This document shows positions 17,382 through 26,462 of a DNA stretch of 64,000 bases, one piece after another. Position 1 is the first letter of the stretch. Every line of letters starts with the position of its first letter. This stretch comes from Roseicella sp. DB1501 (lineage in GTDB: Bacteria > Pseudomonadota > Alphaproteobacteria > Acetobacterales > Acetobacteraceae), in assembly GCF_013112485.1 (NCBI RefSeq), contig NZ_JABFHG010000002.1, positions 310,001-374,000 of the forward strand. Reading direction: 5' to 3'. Below the pieces are notes generated by a model. It was given only the letters and a program-made list of their open reading frames with translations, was not told where the DNA came from and did no database searches. The position numbers and the translations under genes were made by a program.

Positions 17382-17818
17382 CTTCGTTCCCTCTCCCCGA
17401 TTTCCGGCGATTCCGGGCTTTTCCGCCCCGGTTCTTGCTGGGTCGAACCATGCTCGCGAACATGCGCGCCGGCCAAGGGCCTCCCGCCTGGCGCGAGATT
17501 TTGTGATCAACATGGCCTTAATGTTGCGTAATGCAGGAGTTTTCGCGGTGAAGTTGCGAAACCGGGACGGATTACAACGAGGATAGGAGTGGACCGTTCC
17601 CCTTGCCCGGGAAGCGCCTGCTCCCGGCTCCGGGAAGCTTCGGCCGCCGGATCGGGAGAATCGAACCATGGCCGCCCGCCCGGCGCCAGCCGTTTCCCTT
17701 GCGGCCTGGTCAGCCGGCGCTGGACAGCGGGGCCGGCCGGGGGAAACCTCGGCCCCGCATTGCCCGTTCTGGCCGCGATGCAGCCCGGGGCCGGCCGTCC
17801 CGCGGCGGGGAGAACGGC
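17382..17818. other. 437-base divergent intergenic region (PQQ dehydrogenase / YihY)
   Basis: No gene seen. The part from about 17500 to 17590 is noticeably richer in A and T than its surroundings and probably holds the promoter of the dehydrogenase operon on the minus strand. I could not identify a convincing -35/-10 pair or operator. The part nearer YihY is GC-rich and featureless. Confidence 0.4.
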
Positions 17819-18808
17819 ATGCTGCAGAGGGTCTGGGAGCTGATCCGCGGGAGCGTCGAGGGCTACATCGCCGACGACGCGATGAGCCGCGGCGCCGCAA
17901 TCGCCTACTACACCTTCTTCTCCCTCGCCCCGCTGCTGGTCATCGCCATCGCCATCGCCGGCCTGTTCTTCGGCTCGCAGGCGGTCGAGGGCGCGGTCGC
18001 GCATCACCTGCAGGAGCTGATGGGCGAGACCGGCGCGCAGGTGGTCGAGGGGCTCATCCGCAGCGCCGCCGACCGCCAGCAGGGCCAGATCGCGGCGGTG
18101 ATCGGCATCGTCGTCCTGCTGGTCACGGCGAGCAGCGTCTTCAGCGAGGTGCAGGCGGCGCTCAACATCATCTGGCGCGCGCCGCCGGTCGAGCGCGACA
18201 CGGTGCTGCACCTCATCCGCAACAAGCTGATCAGCATCGCCCTGGTCCTCGCCACCGGGGTGCTGCTCCTTGGCTCGATCCTCGCAACCGCGGTGCTGGC
18301 CGCCATCACGAGCTGGGCGACGGAGCTGGTGCCGGAGACCGGCGAGCTCATCGGGCTCGCCAATTTCGCCCTGTCCTTCCTGCTCACCGCCTGCGTCTTC
18401 GCCGGTGTCTACAAGGCGCTGCCCAACCGGCATATCGGCTGGCGGGATGTCGGCATCGGCTCGCTCGTCACCGCCTTCCTGTTCACCATCGGCAAGTGGC
18501 TGATCGGCATCTATATCGGTACCAGCGGCATCACCAGCACCTATGGCGCGGCCGGGGCCCTGATGGCGGTGCTGGTCTGGATCTACTACTCGGCGCAGAT
18601 TTTCCTGCTCGGCGCCGAGTTCACCAAGGTCTGGGCCGGCATGCAGGGCAATGCCGAGGCGCAGGAGGCGCTGGCCGCCGCGCCGATCAAGCCGGTGCGG
18701 CGGCCGCGCAGCGAGCGGCCGAAGAGTGAGCGGCCGAGCATGGCGCCGACCGTCGGAGCTGCGGCGCTCACCACCGTCGCGCTGACGCTGCTGAAGCGCC
18801 GCCGCTGA
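17819..18808 (+). CDS. YihY/BrkB family inner-membrane protein
   Basis: 329 residues. The segment DDAMSRGAAIAYYTFFSLAPLLVIAIAIAG opens the family, followed by about six hydrophobic helices and the ITSTYGAAGALMAVLVWIYYSAQIFLLGAEF block near residue 240. The tail after about 285 is Arg/Lys/Pro-rich and cytoplasmic, ending in LKRRR. The family was once annotated as ribonuclease BN by error; its function (possibly transport or envelope integrity) is unsettled. The start at 17819 follows GCGGGGAGAACGG. Confidence 0.9.
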   Translation: MLQRVWELIRGSVEGYIADDAMSRGAAIAYYTFFSLAPLLVIAIAIAGLFFGSQAVEGAVAHHLQELMGETGAQVVEGLIRSAADRQQGQIAAVIGIVVLLVTASSVFSEVQAALNIIWRAPPVERDTVLHLIRNKLISIALVLATGVLLLGSILATAVLAAITSWATELVPETGELIGLANFALSFLLTACVFAGVYKALPNRHIGWRDVGIGSLVTAFLFTIGKWLIGIYIGTSGITSTYGAAGALMAVLVWIYYSAQIFLLGAEFTKVWAGMQGNAEAQEALAAAPIKPVRRPRSERPKSERPSMAPTVGAAALTTVALTLLKRRR

Positions 18809-18905
18809 GGCCTCTTACCCGGCGCGCGACGTTCCAATCCGCGGCCCGCAGGGCCGAGCGCCCGCGGCCCATGCCGCGACGCCAGGCCGCAGGACGCGGC
18901 GCCGG

Positions 18906-18923
18906 TGCCCGCGCCTGCGGGCA
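18906..18923. terminator. Hairpin between convergent yihY-like and recQ genes
   Basis: TGCCCGC (18906-18912), loop GCCT, GCGGGCA (18917-18923): a perfect 7 bp stem in the 145-base gap between two converging stops. No T-tract follows. Assigned as a likely terminator from position only. Confidence 0.4.
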
Positions 18924-18953
18924 TGGATGTGGCAACATCAATGCACATCGGCA

Positions 18954-20783
18954 TCACCCCTCGGCCTTGACGAGCCGCAACACCTCATCGGCATAGCGCT
19001 CGAGCTTGCTGCGCCCGACGCCCGGGACCATCGCCAGATCCTCGGCGTCCCGCGGCCGCATCGTTGCGATGGCGGCGAGCGTCTCGTTGGAGAAAATCAT
19101 GTAGGCCGGCAGGCCCTGCGCCTCCGCCTCGCGCTTCCGCCAGGCCCGCAGCGCCTCGAACAGCGGGTCACCGGCCATGGCGGGCGGCGTGCCGCGGCCG
19201 GCGCGCTCGCGCGGTGCCGCCTCGCGCACCGTCTCGGCCCGCAGCATCACCTGCTGCTCCCCCTTCAGGATCGGCCGCGCCGCATCGGTCGGCACCAGCT
19301 CGCCATGGTTCTCGATGGCGACATCGAGCGCGCCCTGGGCGACGAGCTGCCGCGCCACGCCGCGCCAGGCGGCCTCCGAGAGATCCTTGCCGACGCCGAA
19401 GGTCGGCAGCCGGTCATGGCCGAACTGCGCCACCTTGTCGGTGACGCGGCCGCGCAGCACATCCACCAGATGCCCGACGCCGAAGCGGCGGCCGGTGCGC
19501 AACACGGCGCTCAGCAGCTTCTGCGCCGGCACCGTGCCGTCGAACAGCTTCGGCGGGTTGCGGCAGACATCGCAGGCGCCGCACCGCTCCTCCCCCTCCT
19601 CGCCGAAGCAGCGGAGCAGGATGCGGCGGCGGCAGGTGGCGGCCTCGGCGATCGAGACCATGGCCTCCAGCCGCGCCCGCTCGATCCGCTTCTGCTCCTC
19701 CGGGGCCGGGCTCTCCATGATCCGGTGGCGGGCGAGCGCGATGTCGCCGGCGCCGTAGAGCAGCAGGGCGCGGGCCGGCAGCCCGTCGCGGCCGGCGCGG
19801 CCGATCTCCTGGTACCAGCTCTCCGGCGAGCGCGGCAGGTCGAGATGCGCCACCCAGCGCACGTCCGGCCGGTCGATGCCCATGCCGAAGGCGATGGTCG
19901 CGGCCATGACCATGGCATCGCCGCGGGCGAAGCGGCGATGCGCCTCGCGCTTCGCCCCGGGCTCCATGCCGGCATGGAAGCAGAGCGCGTCATGGCCGTC
20001 GGCGCGCAGCCAGGCGGCGGTCTGCTCGGTCTTCGCCCGGCTGCCGCAATAGACGATGCCGGCGCCGGTGCCGTCCGAGGCCGCCTTGATGAAGGCGCGG
20101 AGCTGGCCGCGCTCGCTCTCGCGCGGGGCGGCGGCGATGTGGATGTTCGGCCGGTCGAAGCCGCCGCGGAAGACCGGGCTGTCGCTGAGGCCGAGCTGGG
20201 CGCGGATGTCCTCGACGGTGCGCGGATCGGCGGTCGCGGTGAGCGCCAGCCGCGGCACCGCCGGGAAGCGTTCCGCCAACAGGCCGAGGCCGCGATATTC
20301 GGGCCGGAAGTGATGCCCCCACTGGCTGACGCAATGCGCCTCGTCGATGGCGAAGAGGGCGAGCGGCCGGCGCGCCAGGAAGTCCAGCGTGCCGTCCAGC
20401 ACCAGCCGTTCCGGCGAGACGTAGAGCAGCTTCAGCGTGCCCTGGGCGAGGTCGCGCCGCACCTCCCGCGCATGGTCCTCCGGCAGCTCGGAATGCAGCG
20501 CGGCGGCGGCGATCCCCTGCTGCCGCAGCGCCGCCACCTGGTCCTCCATCAGCGCGATCAGCGGCGAGACGACGACGCCGAGGCCGGGGCGGCAAAGGGC
20601 GGGCACCTGGTAGCAGAGCGACTTGCCGCCGCCCGTCGGCATGAGGACGAGACCGGAGCCGCCCGCCATCACATGGCGAACGATCTCCTCCTGGCGGCCG
20701 CGGAAACCGGGATGGCCGAAGACACGATGGAGAACGGCCTCGGGCGTCTCGCCCGCGCTGTCCTGCCTCGGCTGGTCGAGCAT
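18954..20783 (-). CDS. recQ: ATP-dependent DNA helicase RecQ
   Basis: 609 residues with the full RecQ order: helicase core with motif I MPTGGGKSLCYQ, motif II DEAH in FAIDEAHCVSQWGH, and motif VI QEIGRAGRDG; then the RQC zinc cysteines (ATCRRRILLRCFGE, RCGACDVC); a winged-helix part; and a C-terminal HRDC domain with VPGVGRSKLERYA. It unwinds DNA 3' to 5' in recombination repair and restart. The start at 20783 (MLDQPRQDSAG) is preferred over an upstream ATG because it begins near the expected family length. It lies 66 bases beyond the stop of the lipoprotein gene on the same strand, with a strong hairpin between. Confidence 0.96.
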   Translation of the reverse strand: MLDQPRQDSAGETPEAVLHRVFGHPGFRGRQEEIVRHVMAGGSGLVLMPTGGGKSLCYQVPALCRPGLGVVVSPLIALMEDQVAALRQQGIAAAALHSELPEDHAREVRRDLAQGTLKLLYVSPERLVLDGTLDFLARRPLALFAIDEAHCVSQWGHHFRPEYRGLGLLAERFPAVPRLALTATADPRTVEDIRAQLGLSDSPVFRGGFDRPNIHIAAAPRESERGQLRAFIKAASDGTGAGIVYCGSRAKTEQTAAWLRADGHDALCFHAGMEPGAKREAHRRFARGDAMVMAATIAFGMGIDRPDVRWVAHLDLPRSPESWYQEIGRAGRDGLPARALLLYGAGDIALARHRIMESPAPEEQKRIERARLEAMVSIAEAATCRRRILLRCFGEEGEERCGACDVCRNPPKLFDGTVPAQKLLSAVLRTGRRFGVGHLVDVLRGRVTDKVAQFGHDRLPTFGVGKDLSEAAWRGVARQLVAQGALDVAIENHGELVPTDAARPILKGEQQVMLRAETVREAAPRERAGRGTPPAMAGDPLFEALRAWRKREAEAQGLPAYMIFSNETLAAIATMRPRDAEDLAMVPGVGRSKLERYADEVLRLVKAEG

Positions 20784-20818
20784 GCGGCGCCTATAGCACG
20801 CCGCGGAGGATTCCAACG

Positions 20819-20839
20819 CCCCCGGATGCGATCCGGGGG
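20819..20839 (-). terminator. Strong hairpin downstream of the OmpA-like lipoprotein gene
   Basis: CCCCCGGAT (20819-20827), loop GCG, ATCCGGGGG (20831-20839): a perfect 9 bp GC-rich stem 10 bases past the stop of the minus-strand lipoprotein gene and 35 bases upstream of the recQ start. It probably ends the lipoprotein transcript, leaving recQ to a promoter of its own or to read-through. Confidence 0.55.
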
Positions 20840-20849
20840 GTCGCGGCGC

Positions 20850-21254
20850 TCAGCCGCCGATCACGATCTCCACCCGCCGGGACTCGGTCGGGAAGCTGTC
20901 ATAGGGCACGGCGCCGCGCGGCTCGATCCTGATGCGGCCGCGGTTGACGCCGGCCTCCGCCAGATGGTCGGCGACCTGCTGCGCCCGCGCCGTCGCAAGC
21001 GCCTTGTTGAAGGCGCCGGTGCCGGCATCCGGCGCGGCGAAGCCGCGGACCCGCACCGGCTGGTCCGGCCGCCGCTTCGCCGCTGCCGCCGCCTGCAGAA
21101 TGACGTCATGCGCCTGGTCGTCGAGCGCGGCGCTGTCGGCGTTGAAGAAGACGACCGAAGCCGGCACAGGCTGCGGCGCTTGCGCCGGCGCCGGCTGCTG
21201 GCAGGCGGCCAGGGCCAGCAGAGGCAGGGCGGCGAGAGCAAGGCGGCGGCGCAT
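20850..21254 (-). CDS. Small OmpA-like lipoprotein
   Basis: 134 residues. A lipoprotein signal peptide ends in the lipobox LAAC with acylated C18, followed by a Gln/Pro/Ala-rich linker. An OmpA-type peptidoglycan-binding domain fills the rest (VVFFNADSAALDDQA ... ATARAQQVADHLAEAGV, ending in SRRVEIVIGG). It would sit in the outer membrane and touch the cell wall, like a reduced Pal. The start at 21254 gives an ideal signal peptide. Confidence 0.87.
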   Translation of the reverse strand: MRRRLALAALPLLALAACQQPAPAQAPQPVPASVVFFNADSAALDDQAHDVILQAAAAAKRRPDQPVRVRGFAAPDAGTGAFNKALATARAQQVADHLAEAGVNRGRIRIEPRGAVPYDSFPTESRRVEIVIGG

Positions 21255-21365
21255 GGGACGACTCCGGTTCGGACAGGAACAGGATTGCTCCCCGAAACCG
21301 TCCGGCCGTCAACCGTAACCGTAGGCGCCACCGCGGCGGCTACGCCCCGGCCGCGACCCTGGCGA

Positions 21366-22307
21366 TCAGCGCGAGCAGGCCGCGCCGCCGAGGACGCAGA
21401 ATTTCGCGCAATGCGGGTGGTTCAGCGGCACCGGCCGCACCGCCTCGGCGAGCGTGCCGCCGAGCTCGAACTGCGGATCATAGGGCAACAGGGTGCAGGC
21501 GAGCACCGCCGGCCGCGCCGCGCCGCGCCGCTTCACCACCATCCGGGCGGAGGCGCACATCAGGCTCTCCGGGCTCTTGCGCAGGATGCCCCAGCAGGCG
21601 GTGGTGATCTCGGGCACGTCGGCCGCCGCATCCATCTCCGGGAAGAGCATCAGCGCCACGGGATCCGCGGCATCGATCGGGATGCCCTGCGCGGCGAAGA
21701 GCCGGGCGAAGCCGGCCCGCATCGCCGCCTCCCCCTCCTCGCCGAAGGCGGCGCGGCCGGCGACGTTCAGCCGGAAGCCCTGCCGCGCCAACCAGCCGAG
21801 CCCGGCCAGCGCCTGGGCGAAGCTGCCCGCCTGGCGCTCCAGGTCATGCAGGGCGGCCGTGTGATGGTCGAGGCTCACGCGCAGCGTCAGCCGGTCGCCA
21901 TGCGCCGCGCGCAGCGCCAGCAGGGCATCGGCCTGGTGGCGCATCGGCTTCATCGCATTGGTCAGCACCAGGGCGCGCAGCCCGCGGCCCAGCACCGCCT
22001 CCAGCATCCGCGGCAGGTCGCGGTTGAGGAAGGGCTCGCCGCCGGTGAAGCCCACCTCCTCGACCGGCAGGCCGTCCCGGTCGATCTCGGCGAGGTAGGC
22101 CTCCAGCTCCGCCGCCGTGAGATAGGCGAGCGCGTCGTTGCGCGGGCTGCTCTCGATGTAGCAGTGGCGGCAGGTGATGTTGCAGAGCGTGCCGGTGTTC
22201 ACCCAGAGGGTGCGCAGCGCCCCCAGCGCCACGCTGGCCCGCGTCTCGCCCTTCGCGGTGACCAGGGGATCGCGGAATTTCGCCGGGTCGAGGGGCGGCG
22301 CGGACAT
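21366..22307 (-). CDS. Radical SAM protein with extra C-terminal cysteines
   Basis: 313 residues. The 4Fe-4S/SAM motif is C42-N-I-T-C46-R-H-C49, followed by the GGEPF motif (FTGGEPFLNRDL) typical of the family. The C-terminal part holds several further cysteines (ACWG, MCASA, ACTLLPYDP, CAKFCVLGGAAC) that could bind an auxiliary iron-sulfur cluster, SPASM-like. Substrate unknown. The ATG at 22307 has only a weak ribosome binding site; an in-frame start a few codons upstream is possible. It diverges from the large cyclase-homology gene (219 bases between). Confidence 0.82.
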   Translation of the reverse strand: MSAPPLDPAKFRDPLVTAKGETRASVALGALRTLWVNTGTLCNITCRHCYIESSPRNDALAYLTAAELEAYLAEIDRDGLPVEEVGFTGGEPFLNRDLPRMLEAVLGRGLRALVLTNAMKPMRHQADALLALRAAHGDRLTLRVSLDHHTAALHDLERQAGSFAQALAGLGWLARQGFRLNVAGRAAFGEEGEAAMRAGFARLFAAQGIPIDAADPVALMLFPEMDAAADVPEITTACWGILRKSPESLMCASARMVVKRRGAARPAVLACTLLPYDPQFELGGTLAEAVRPVPLNHPHCAKFCVLGGAACSR

Positions 22308-22526
22308 GGCGGCGGAGGACACGCGGCGAAGGCTCCCCGAGGGTTCGGGTTGAACGCGATCCGCTGTAGCACGACGGCGCCCGGCCCCATAACCGGGCTG
22401 CCCCGTCGTCGCCTTGGATCCTCGCCTCGGAACGAGACGCCGCATCTTCGTTGCCGAAGGAGCGTTTCCTTTCCCGCTTCCCCAACGAACACCGGACAGG
22501 GCCGGTCGGCCAGCGGAGGTGGAGCG

Positions 22527-25500
22527 ATGCGATGTGCGGCGTGCGGCGCGGCCAATCCCGATGCCCACGGGCATTGCGGCGCCTGCGGCGCGCGCCTCGA
22601 CCCGGCCTGCCCGGCCTGCGACCATGCCAACCCGCCGGACAGCCTCTTCTGCCGCCAGTGCGGGCTCGCCCTCGCCGCCGGCCTGCCGCTCCCCCTGCCG
22701 GGCCCGCCCCGCGGCAGCGGCGAGCTGAAGCAGGCGACGGTCCTCTTCGCCGATATCCCGGCCTCGGCCGAGCTGGTGGCGGCGCTGACCGCCGAGCAGG
22801 CGATGGAGCGGCTGGAGCAGATCGTCGCCGTCATGTGCCGCACGGTCGAGCGCTGCGGCGGCACTGTGACGACGCGGCTCGAGGACGGGCTGCTGGCGCT
22901 CTTCGGCGCGCCGCGCGCGCAGGAAGCGCATTCGCTGCTCGCCTGCCGCGCGGCGCTCGCGCTGCAGGCCGCCTTCCCGCCCGGCCCCGGGGCGCCGGCG
23001 CTGCGGATCGGTCTGCATGCCGGCGAGATCGTCGCCGATGCGCCGGATGCCGATCCCGGCCAGGCGCGGCAGGCGCATGGGCTGACCATCCATGTGGCGA
23101 ACCGGATCATGACGGAGGCGCCCGCCGGCGCGGTGCTGATCTCCGATGCGGTGGAGCGGCAGGTCCGCGGCCATGGCCGGACCCAGCCCTTCGGCCGGCA
23201 CGCGCTGCGCGGCGTCCCGGCGCCGGTCGGGCTGCACAGCCTGCTCGACCTCGCCGAGACCGGGCCGGGGTGGGATTTCCAGGCGCCCGGCCGCACCTCC
23301 TTCCGCGGCCGCGCAGTCGAGATGGCGCGGCTGCGCGAGGCGCTGGCCGCCGCCGCCGACGGCGCCGCGCCGCTCGTCGCCATCGCCGGCGCGCCGGGGG
23401 TCGGCAAGAGCCGGCTCTGCTTCGAATTCGCCGAATGGTGCCGCGCCGAGGGGGCCGAGGTGCTTGCCGCCCGGGCGCTCTCCTATGGCCGCGAGACGCC
23501 GCTGAGCCCGCTGATCGACATTCTCCGGCAGCTCCTCTTCGACCCCGTGCCGGACGAGGCGACGGAGGTGACGCCGGAGCGAGTGGCGGCGCGGCTCGCA
23601 CGGCTCGACGCGGCCTTCGCCGCCGATGCGGCGCTGGTCTGCAGCTTCCTCGGCCTCTCGGGCACGGAGGCCAACCCGCGGCAGATCGAGCCGTCCTTCC
23701 GCCTGCAACGGCTGCGCGAGATCCTTCGCGCCCTGCTCCGCCAGCGCGACGCCAGGGTCTCGCTCATCCTCATCGAGGATCTGCACTGGCTCGACGTCGC
23801 CAGCGAGGCGGTGGTGGCGGCGCTCGCCGAGGCGGCGCGGGGCAGCCGCACCATGCTGCTGCTGAACCACCGGCCGGAATTCCGCGCCGCCTGGCTGCAC
23901 GAGGCGGCGCCGCAGGAGATCGCGCTCGGCGAGATGGGTCTCGAGGAGAGCCGCGCCCTGCTGGGCGAGCTGCTCGGCGACCGCGCCGAGCTCGGCCGGC
24001 TGCGCGAGCATCTGGTGGAGCGCAGCGGCGGCAATCCCTTCTTCGCCGAGGAGCTGGTGCGCTCCCTGGTCGAGGCCGGCACGCTCACCGGCACGCCCGG
24101 CGCGCATGCGCTGGCGCCGGGCATCCGCATCGAGCAGCTCGCCCCCGGCCTGCCGCCGACCCTGCAGGCGGTGATCGGCGCCCGCATCGACCGGCTCGCC
24201 GCGCCCGAGCGCTGGCTGCTGCAGATCTGCGCGGTGATCGGCAAGGAGGTGCCTTTCGACGTGCTCGAACGGGTTTCCCGCCTGCCGGTGCGGCAGATCG
24301 ATGCCAGCCTGACGCAGCTCTGCGAGGCGGGGCTGCTGACGGCGCAGCCGGGGCCGGACGGCACCGTCTACGCCTTCCGCCACCCGATGATCCAGGAGGT
24401 GGCCTATGCGACGCAGCTGCGGGCGCGGCGCGCCCCGCTGCACGCCGCCGTCGCCGCCTTCATCGAGGCGCAGGACGCCGACCGCCTCGACCAGTCGGCC
24501 GGGCTGCTCGCCTATCACCACGAGGCGGCCGGACATCTACGCGAGGCGGCGATCTTCGGCGCCCGGGCGGCGCATTTCGCCGGCCGCTCCAGCCATGCCC
24601 AGGCGCTGCGGCACTGGCACCGGGTGCGGGACCTGCTGGGCGGCCAGGCGCGGGCGCCGGCGACCGACCCGATCCGCGTCATGGCGAGCGCGCAGATCGC
24701 CTATCGCGGCTGGATGGACGGCATGACGGCCGAGGCGGCGCAGCCCTACATCCAGGAATCGCTCGGCTGGGCGCGCGAGATCGACGACCGCATGGTGCCA
24801 CTGCTGCTCTTCGTCGACGGCCGGATCGCCGGGGCGAGCGGCGGCCCCGCCGATGCCTATGTCACCCGCGTGCGCGAGGCCATGGCCCTGCTGCGGCCCG
24901 GCCGCGATGCGGGGCGCAGCGCGACACTCAGCGCCTCGCTCTGCCAGGCCTATGGCTGGGCCGGGCTGCTGCGCGAGGCGCTGGCCGCGAGCGACGCGGC
25001 GCTGGCAGCGCTGCCGCATCTCGAGCCGGAGGACGAGCAGTTCCTCGGCTTCAATGTCGGCCACTGGATCACCAGCCTGCGCGGCCGGGTGCTGCTGCGG
25101 CTCGGCCGGCTGGTCGAGGCGCGGGCCTGCCTCGCCGGCATGCTGGCCATGGACGAGGCGCTGGTCGCACCGACGGTGCGCTACATCAGCCATTTCGGCC
25201 TGAGCGAGATCGGCTGCCTGGAGGGCGACCCCGCCGAAGCGGGGCGTCATGCCCTGCTGCTCTCCGGCCTGGCGGCGCGGCACCGCATGCCCTATCTGCG
25301 GGCCTGGGCCTATGACTGCGAGGCGAGCTACCGGCTCAGCATCGACGAGCCGGCGGAGGCGGCCCGGCTCTACACGGAGGGCCTCGATCTGGTGCGCCGG
25401 TCGCATGTCGCAATGGAGATCGAGGCCGACATGCTGGCCGGGCTGGCGGAATCGCGGCGCGGCATGGGCGCGGTGTCGCAGGCGCTCTCCACGGCGCTCG

Positions 25501-25742
25501 CCGCCGGCCAGCTCGCGCGTCGGCGCAATTCCCGCCTCGCCGAGGGCCGCGCCTGCATCACCCAGGCGGCGGCCTGGCTCGACCAGCAGGGCGCCGAGGG
25601 CGCCGACCGCGCGGCGACGCTGCTGGATCGGGCCGAGGCGCTGATCGCGCAGACCGGCGGCATCATCCTGCGGCAGCGCCTGGCGCCGGTGGCGGCGCGG
25701 CTGGAGCGGATCGCGGCGGGGCGCAAGCGTCCCGAAGCGTGA
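22527..25742 (+). CDS. Zinc-ribbon / class III cyclase-homology / AAA ATPase / TPR protein
   Basis: 1071 residues. The N-terminus is a double zinc ribbon (C3, C6, C17, C20; C28, C31, C42, C45). A class III nucleotide-cyclase homology domain follows (about 67-240) with metal-binding aspartates D76 and D120. The AAA-type ATPase has Walker A 288-295 (GAPGVGKS) and Walker B LILIEDLHWLD (413-423). The last 400 residues are helical repeats, TPR-like. This matches the multidomain adenylate/guanylate cyclase proteins common in alphaproteobacteria. The adenine-selecting Lys and Asp of true adenylate cyclases are not present (T and L at those places), and His replaces the transition-state Asn. Cyclase activity is therefore doubtful, and a regulatory ATPase role is equally possible. 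The start is fixed by GGAGGTGGAGCG. Confidence 0.9.
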   Translation: MRCAACGAANPDAHGHCGACGARLDPACPACDHANPPDSLFCRQCGLALAAGLPLPLPGPPRGSGELKQATVLFADIPASAELVAALTAEQAMERLEQIVAVMCRTVERCGGTVTTRLEDGLLALFGAPRAQEAHSLLACRAALALQAAFPPGPGAPALRIGLHAGEIVADAPDADPGQARQAHGLTIHVANRIMTEAPAGAVLISDAVERQVRGHGRTQPFGRHALRGVPAPVGLHSLLDLAETGPGWDFQAPGRTSFRGRAVEMARLREALAAAADGAAPLVAIAGAPGVGKSRLCFEFAEWCRAEGAEVLAARALSYGRETPLSPLIDILRQLLFDPVPDEATEVTPERVAARLARLDAAFAADAALVCSFLGLSGTEANPRQIEPSFRLQRLREILRALLRQRDARVSLILIEDLHWLDVASEAVVAALAEAARGSRTMLLLNHRPEFRAAWLHEAAPQEIALGEMGLEESRALLGELLGDRAELGRLREHLVERSGGNPFFAEELVRSLVEAGTLTGTPGAHALAPGIRIEQLAPGLPPTLQAVIGARIDRLAAPERWLLQICAVIGKEVPFDVLERVSRLPVRQIDASLTQLCEAGLLTAQPGPDGTVYAFRHPMIQEVAYATQLRARRAPLHAAVAAFIEAQDADRLDQSAGLLAYHHEAAGHLREAAIFGARAAHFAGRSSHAQALRHWHRVRDLLGGQARAPATDPIRVMASAQIAYRGWMDGMTAEAAQPYIQESLGWAREIDDRMVPLLLFVDGRIAGASGGPADAYVTRVREAMALLRPGRDAGRSATLSASLCQAYGWAGLLREALAASDAALAALPHLEPEDEQFLGFNVGHWITSLRGRVLLRLGRLVEARACLAGMLAMDEALVAPTVRYISHFGLSEIGCLEGDPAEAGRHALLLSGLAARHRMPYLRAWAYDCEASYRLSIDEPAEAARLYTEGLDLVRRSHVAMEIEADMLAGLAESRRGMGAVSQALSTALAAGQLARRRNSRLAEGRACITQAAAWLDQQGAEGADRAATLLDRAEALIAQTGGIILRQRLAPVAARLERIAAGRKRPEA

Positions 25743-25804
25743 ATCCGCTCCATCGACAACGATCGCCGCGGATCGCGGCGGGGCGCAGGCGTCCCGAGGC
25801 GTGA
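25707..25804 (+). repeat. Direct duplication of the 3' end of the cyclase-homology gene
   Basis: A 36-base unit covering the last codons and stop of the gene (25707-25742) recurs 62 bases later (25769-25804) with two A-to-G differences. The second copy includes a TGA at 25802-25804 but is not in frame, since 62 is not a multiple of three. It looks like a recent tandem duplication of the gene end that is now non-coding. Confidence 0.8.
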
Positions 25805-25814
25805 CGCCGCCGGA

Positions 25815-26462
25815 TCACGGCGGTGCGGGCGGCCGGCGCACCAGCAGGGTGAACTCGCCGAGGCCGTCGCCGCTGGCCAGCGTCACATCGGCGCCGAACG
25901 CGGTCTCGCAATGGCGGATCCAGGGCTCCGGCCTGGTGCGGTACAGCCCCTCGCGCCCCGGCTGGCCATCCGCCCGCGGCAGCATGAAATTCACCGCGAA
26001 GCCGCGCCGGCTGGTCGCGTGCAGGATGCCGAGCGTGTCGCGGATGAAGACCTCCCAGAGCGGCTCGGGATGGTCGAGCCGCACGTTGAACAGCCCGCTC
26101 GCCAGGCCGTAATCGGCGACGCGCCCGGGCGTCGCGCCGATGCGGAAGGCATGCCGCGGCCAGCGCCGCCGGGCGCGGCGGATCATGGCGGCGGAGAGAT
26201 CGGCGCCGCAGTAGTCGATGCCGGCCGGGTCGTGCCGCTCCGCCAGGAAGTCGAGCAGCGCGCCGTAGCCGCAGCCGAGATCGTTGATCGAGACGCCGTC
26301 CCAGGATTCGACGAGCTGCAGCAGGCGCGCGAAGCGGAGCTGCTGGGTCGGCAGGCAGCGCCAGTCCACGCCCAGCGGCGTCGCGCCGTGGCGGCGCAGG
26401 CAGCCGGTGTAGTAGCGCCCGACCGCGGCGTGGACAGCCCCCAGCCCTGGCGGCGCCGTCAC
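25815..26462 (-). CDS. Class I SAM-dependent methyltransferase
   Basis: 215 residues from a GTG at 26462. SAM motif I is NDLGCGYGALLDFL (about 57-70) with an acidic follower IDYCGADLSAAMI. The N-terminal HAAVGRYYTGCLRRHGATPLGVDW is shared with a group of small trans-aconitate/ubiquinone-type methyltransferases of unknown substrate. The start is set by GTGA overlap with the upstream gene (GTG at 26462-26460, TGA at 26461-26459) and AAGGACA as ribosome binding site, so it is translationally coupled to the unknown protein gene. Confidence 0.82.
   Translation of the reverse strand: MTAPPGLGAVHAAVGRYYTGCLRRHGATPLGVDWRCLPTQQLRFARLLQLVESWDGVSINDLGCGYGALLDFLAERHDPAGIDYCGADLSAAMIRRARRRWPRHAFRIGATPGRVADYGLASGLFNVRLDHPEPLWEVFIRDTLGILHATSRRGFAVNFMLPRADGQPGREGLYRTRPEPWIRHCETAFGADVTLASGDGLGEFTLLVRRPPAPP

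Noticed and set aside
18927-22526. Continuous open frame on the plus strand running through recQ and the radical SAM gene into the cyclase-homology gene
   Set aside because: Its translation before 22527 is His/Arg/Gly/Ala-rich with no family resemblance and is antisense to clear recQ, OmpA-like and radical SAM genes. It is an effect of extreme third-position GC.
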